A model generated the notes under the pieces. That model worked only from the letters and a program-made list of their open reading frames with translations, did no database searches and was not told the DNA's origin. A program made the translations under genes and the position numbers. This document shows, in pieces, positions 62,597 through 64,000 of a DNA stretch of 64,000 bases (the stretch's first letter is position 1; the number at the start of each line of letters is the position of its first letter). Source of the stretch: UBA6663 sp044226485 (GTDB taxonomy: Bacteria; Chloroflexota; Anaerolineae; Anaerolineales; UBA6663); assembly GCA_044226485.1 (NCBI GenBank), contig JBGAGY010000003.1, positions 372,001 to 436,000 of the forward strand. Direction: 5' to 3'.

Positions 62597-64000
62597 ATGG
62601 GGGCCAATCGAACGTGGGGCCTGATGCTTGCCGCCCTAGCGGCCTGGTTGAGCCTGGCTGCGTGTCTGGCGTCGCCTCAAGGCGTCGCGCCGACAGAGGC
62701 GCCGGCCGGTGGCCTGGTCATCAGCATCACGGCCGATGGAAAAACGCAGCGCTTCCAGCTGGCTGAAGCCGTCACGACGCGCGAGGCCCTGGCCCTGGCC
62801 GGCATCGCCGTCTCCGATACCGACAGACTGTCGATCCCACCGTTTGCCCGCCTCTCCGACGGCGACCACATCGTCGTCACACGCGTTCGCGAAACCACCT
62901 CAGTCGAACAGGTCGTCATCCCTTATAGCTCACGCACGGTGCGCAACGAGTCGCTCCCGGCCGGCGAGCAACGTCTGGTGCAGGCCGGCGCAAACGGCCT
63001 CGAAGAGCTGACCTATCGCACGGTCTTTGAGGACGGACTGCAGACCAGCCGCAGCGTCATCCGGCGGGTGGTGTTGACTCAGGCTGTTGATGAGATCGTG
63101 ATGGTCGGCGCGCAGAACGCCTTTACGGCTGTGCCGGTGACGGGCACGCTGGCCTATCTCAGCGCCGGCAGCGCCTGGGCAGCCCGTGGCCTCACCAATC
63201 AGCGGCTGCTCATCGCCGCCAATGGCGACCTTGACGGCCGCGTCTTCAGCCTTTCGCCCGACGGCCAGTTCCTGCTCTACACGCGCGGCATCACCGACAC
63301 GACAAGCGAGTTCTTCAACCAGCTCTACGTGACCGACATCGTCGCCGGCGGGCCGCGGGAGCCCATTCAACTTCCGGCGACCAACGTGCTCTGGGCCGAT
63401 TGGGTCGTGCTGCCCGACTCGCCGCCGACGATCGCTTACACGTCGGCGCTCAAGACGGACCGGGCGCCGGGGTGGCAGGCCAACAACGACCTCTGGTTGC
63501 TCAGCTGGGCGCCGAACGTCAAGACGAAGGAGATGGAGTTCAATCAACTCCTGGTGCTCGACACCTCCTCGGGCGGGCTGTACGGCTGGTGGGGCACGGG
63601 CTTCGCTGTCGCGCCGGATTACACCCAGATCGCCTACGCGCGCACCGACGGCATCGGCGTTGTCAACCTCGCGACATATGAGACGCGCTCGCTGATCAGC
63701 TTCGCGGCCTACAACGCGCGCAGCGATTGGGCCTGGTATCCGTCGCTGCGCTGGGCATCGAGCGGCTGGCTGTACACCGTCACGCACGGCGCGCCGCTGC
63801 GTCTCGAGCTTCCTGAGGACTCGCCCGCCTTCGACATCACGGCGCTCAACATGAGCACGGCCGCACGCCTCGACTTGATCCCACGGGCTGGCATGTTTGC
63901 GAACCCGGCCCCCTCGCCGATCACGGATTTCGGCGCGCCGCAGCAGATCGCCTACCTGCAGGCGCTCGAGCCCGACAACTCGCCTTTCAGCAACTATCGC
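62597..64000 (+). CDS. Lipoprotein with DUF348-like and G5 domains and a propeller-like region, cut by window end
   Basis: At least 468 residues, open at the right edge. The signal ends in lipobox LAAC (Cys23). Residues about 40-97 resemble the ubiquitin-like DUF348 domain (VTTREALALAGIAVSDTD, LSDGDHIVVTRV), and about 100-175 a G5 domain (RTVRNESLPAGEQRLVQAG, RRVVLTQAVDEIVMVGA). These two domains occur together in Rpf/YabE-type cell-wall proteins. From about 190 a TolB-like repeat region appears (FSLSPDGQFLLYTRG, FAVAPDYTQIAYAR). A peptidoglycan- or sugar-binding role is inferred. Confidence 0.82.
   Translation, partial: MGANRTWGLMLAALAAWLSLAACLASPQGVAPTEAPAGGLVISITADGKTQRFQLAEAVTTREALALAGIAVSDTDRLSIPPFARLSDGDHIVVTRVRETTSVEQVVIPYSSRTVRNESLPAGEQRLVQAGANGLEELTYRTVFEDGLQTSRSVIRRVVLTQAVDEIVMVGAQNAFTAVPVTGTLAYLSAGSAWAARGLTNQRLLIAANGDLDGRVFSLSPDGQFLLYTRGITDTTSEFFNQLYVTDIVAGGPREPIQLPATNVLWADWVVLPDSPPTIAYTSALKTDRAPGWQANNDLWLLSWAPNVKTKEMEFNQLLVLDTSSGGLYGWWGTGFAVAPDYTQIAYARTDGIGVVNLATYETRSLISFAAYNARSDWAWYPSLRWASSGWLYTVTHGAPLRLELPEDSPAFDITALNMSTAARLDLIPRAGMFANPAPSPITDFGAPQQIAYLQALEPDNSPFSNYR

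Overview
The window is GC-rich, densely coded DNA with no mobile element, CRISPR array, rRNA or recognisable tRNA. The gene content fits a Chloroflexota genome, probably Anaerolineae-like. Indicators are a roadblock/LC7 protein, a TIGR03663-type GT-C glycosyltransferase fused to NHL repeats, YfhO-type membrane proteins, DUF2270 and DUF2179 domains fused in one protein, Thr-Pro-rich exported proteins, a TrpB2-type synthase and an N-terminally extended M50 protease. The taxon is inferred from family composition only.

Layout. Positions 1-5050 hold a partial site-2 protease, an SDR oxidoreductase and the oxidative pentose phosphate genes pgl-gnd-zwf. Positions 5050-7750 hold two cyclophilin lipoproteins, one carrying a DsbA-like domain, and a DedA protein. 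Positions 7950-16250 hold a roadblock protein, a polyprenol-phosphate mannose synthase-like enzyme, a 1,400-residue YfhO-flippase fusion and a membrane GAF histidine kinase. Positions 16300-23740 hold an M23 protein divergent from a Tat-type L,D-transpeptidase, then a coupled run of an unknown protein, a CBM9-like lipoprotein, an RlmI-type methyltransferase and a GH2 enzyme. Positions 23890-31830 hold map, manA, two SCO proteins, an SPFH protein, a nitrilase and a sarcosine-oxidase-like flavoprotein.

Positions 32040-39690 hold two alpha/beta hydrolases (CocE-like and oligopeptidase B-like), a nucleosidase, DUF2270-DUF2179 and an MttB-like methyltransferase. Positions 39800-49880 hold a 1,678-residue hybrid kinase, TrpB2, glgB and a diguanylate cyclase. 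From 49894 to 61948 all genes are on the minus strand. In transcription order they are scpB, an ECF sigma factor with a membrane partner, rluB, the GT-C/NHL fusion, sucC, sucD, a TPR protein, rsmD and a SpoIID-LamG protein. The right edge holds two lipoproteins, the second with DUF348-like and G5 domains and cut by the window end.

Themes. Central carbon metabolism is represented by pgl, gnd, zwf, manA, glgB and sucCD. A second theme is cell-surface work: polyprenol-linked sugar transfer, a flippase fusion, peptidoglycan enzymes, lipoprotein foldases and copper chaperones. Two regulatory patterns stand out. At least eight genes have a -10-like box only 6-12 bases before the start codon, often as an extended TGN box, suggesting leaderless or nearly leaderless mRNAs. 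Interspersed palindromes sit between genes, including two related, near-perfect hairpins with 26-28 base arms at ends of convergent gene pairs.
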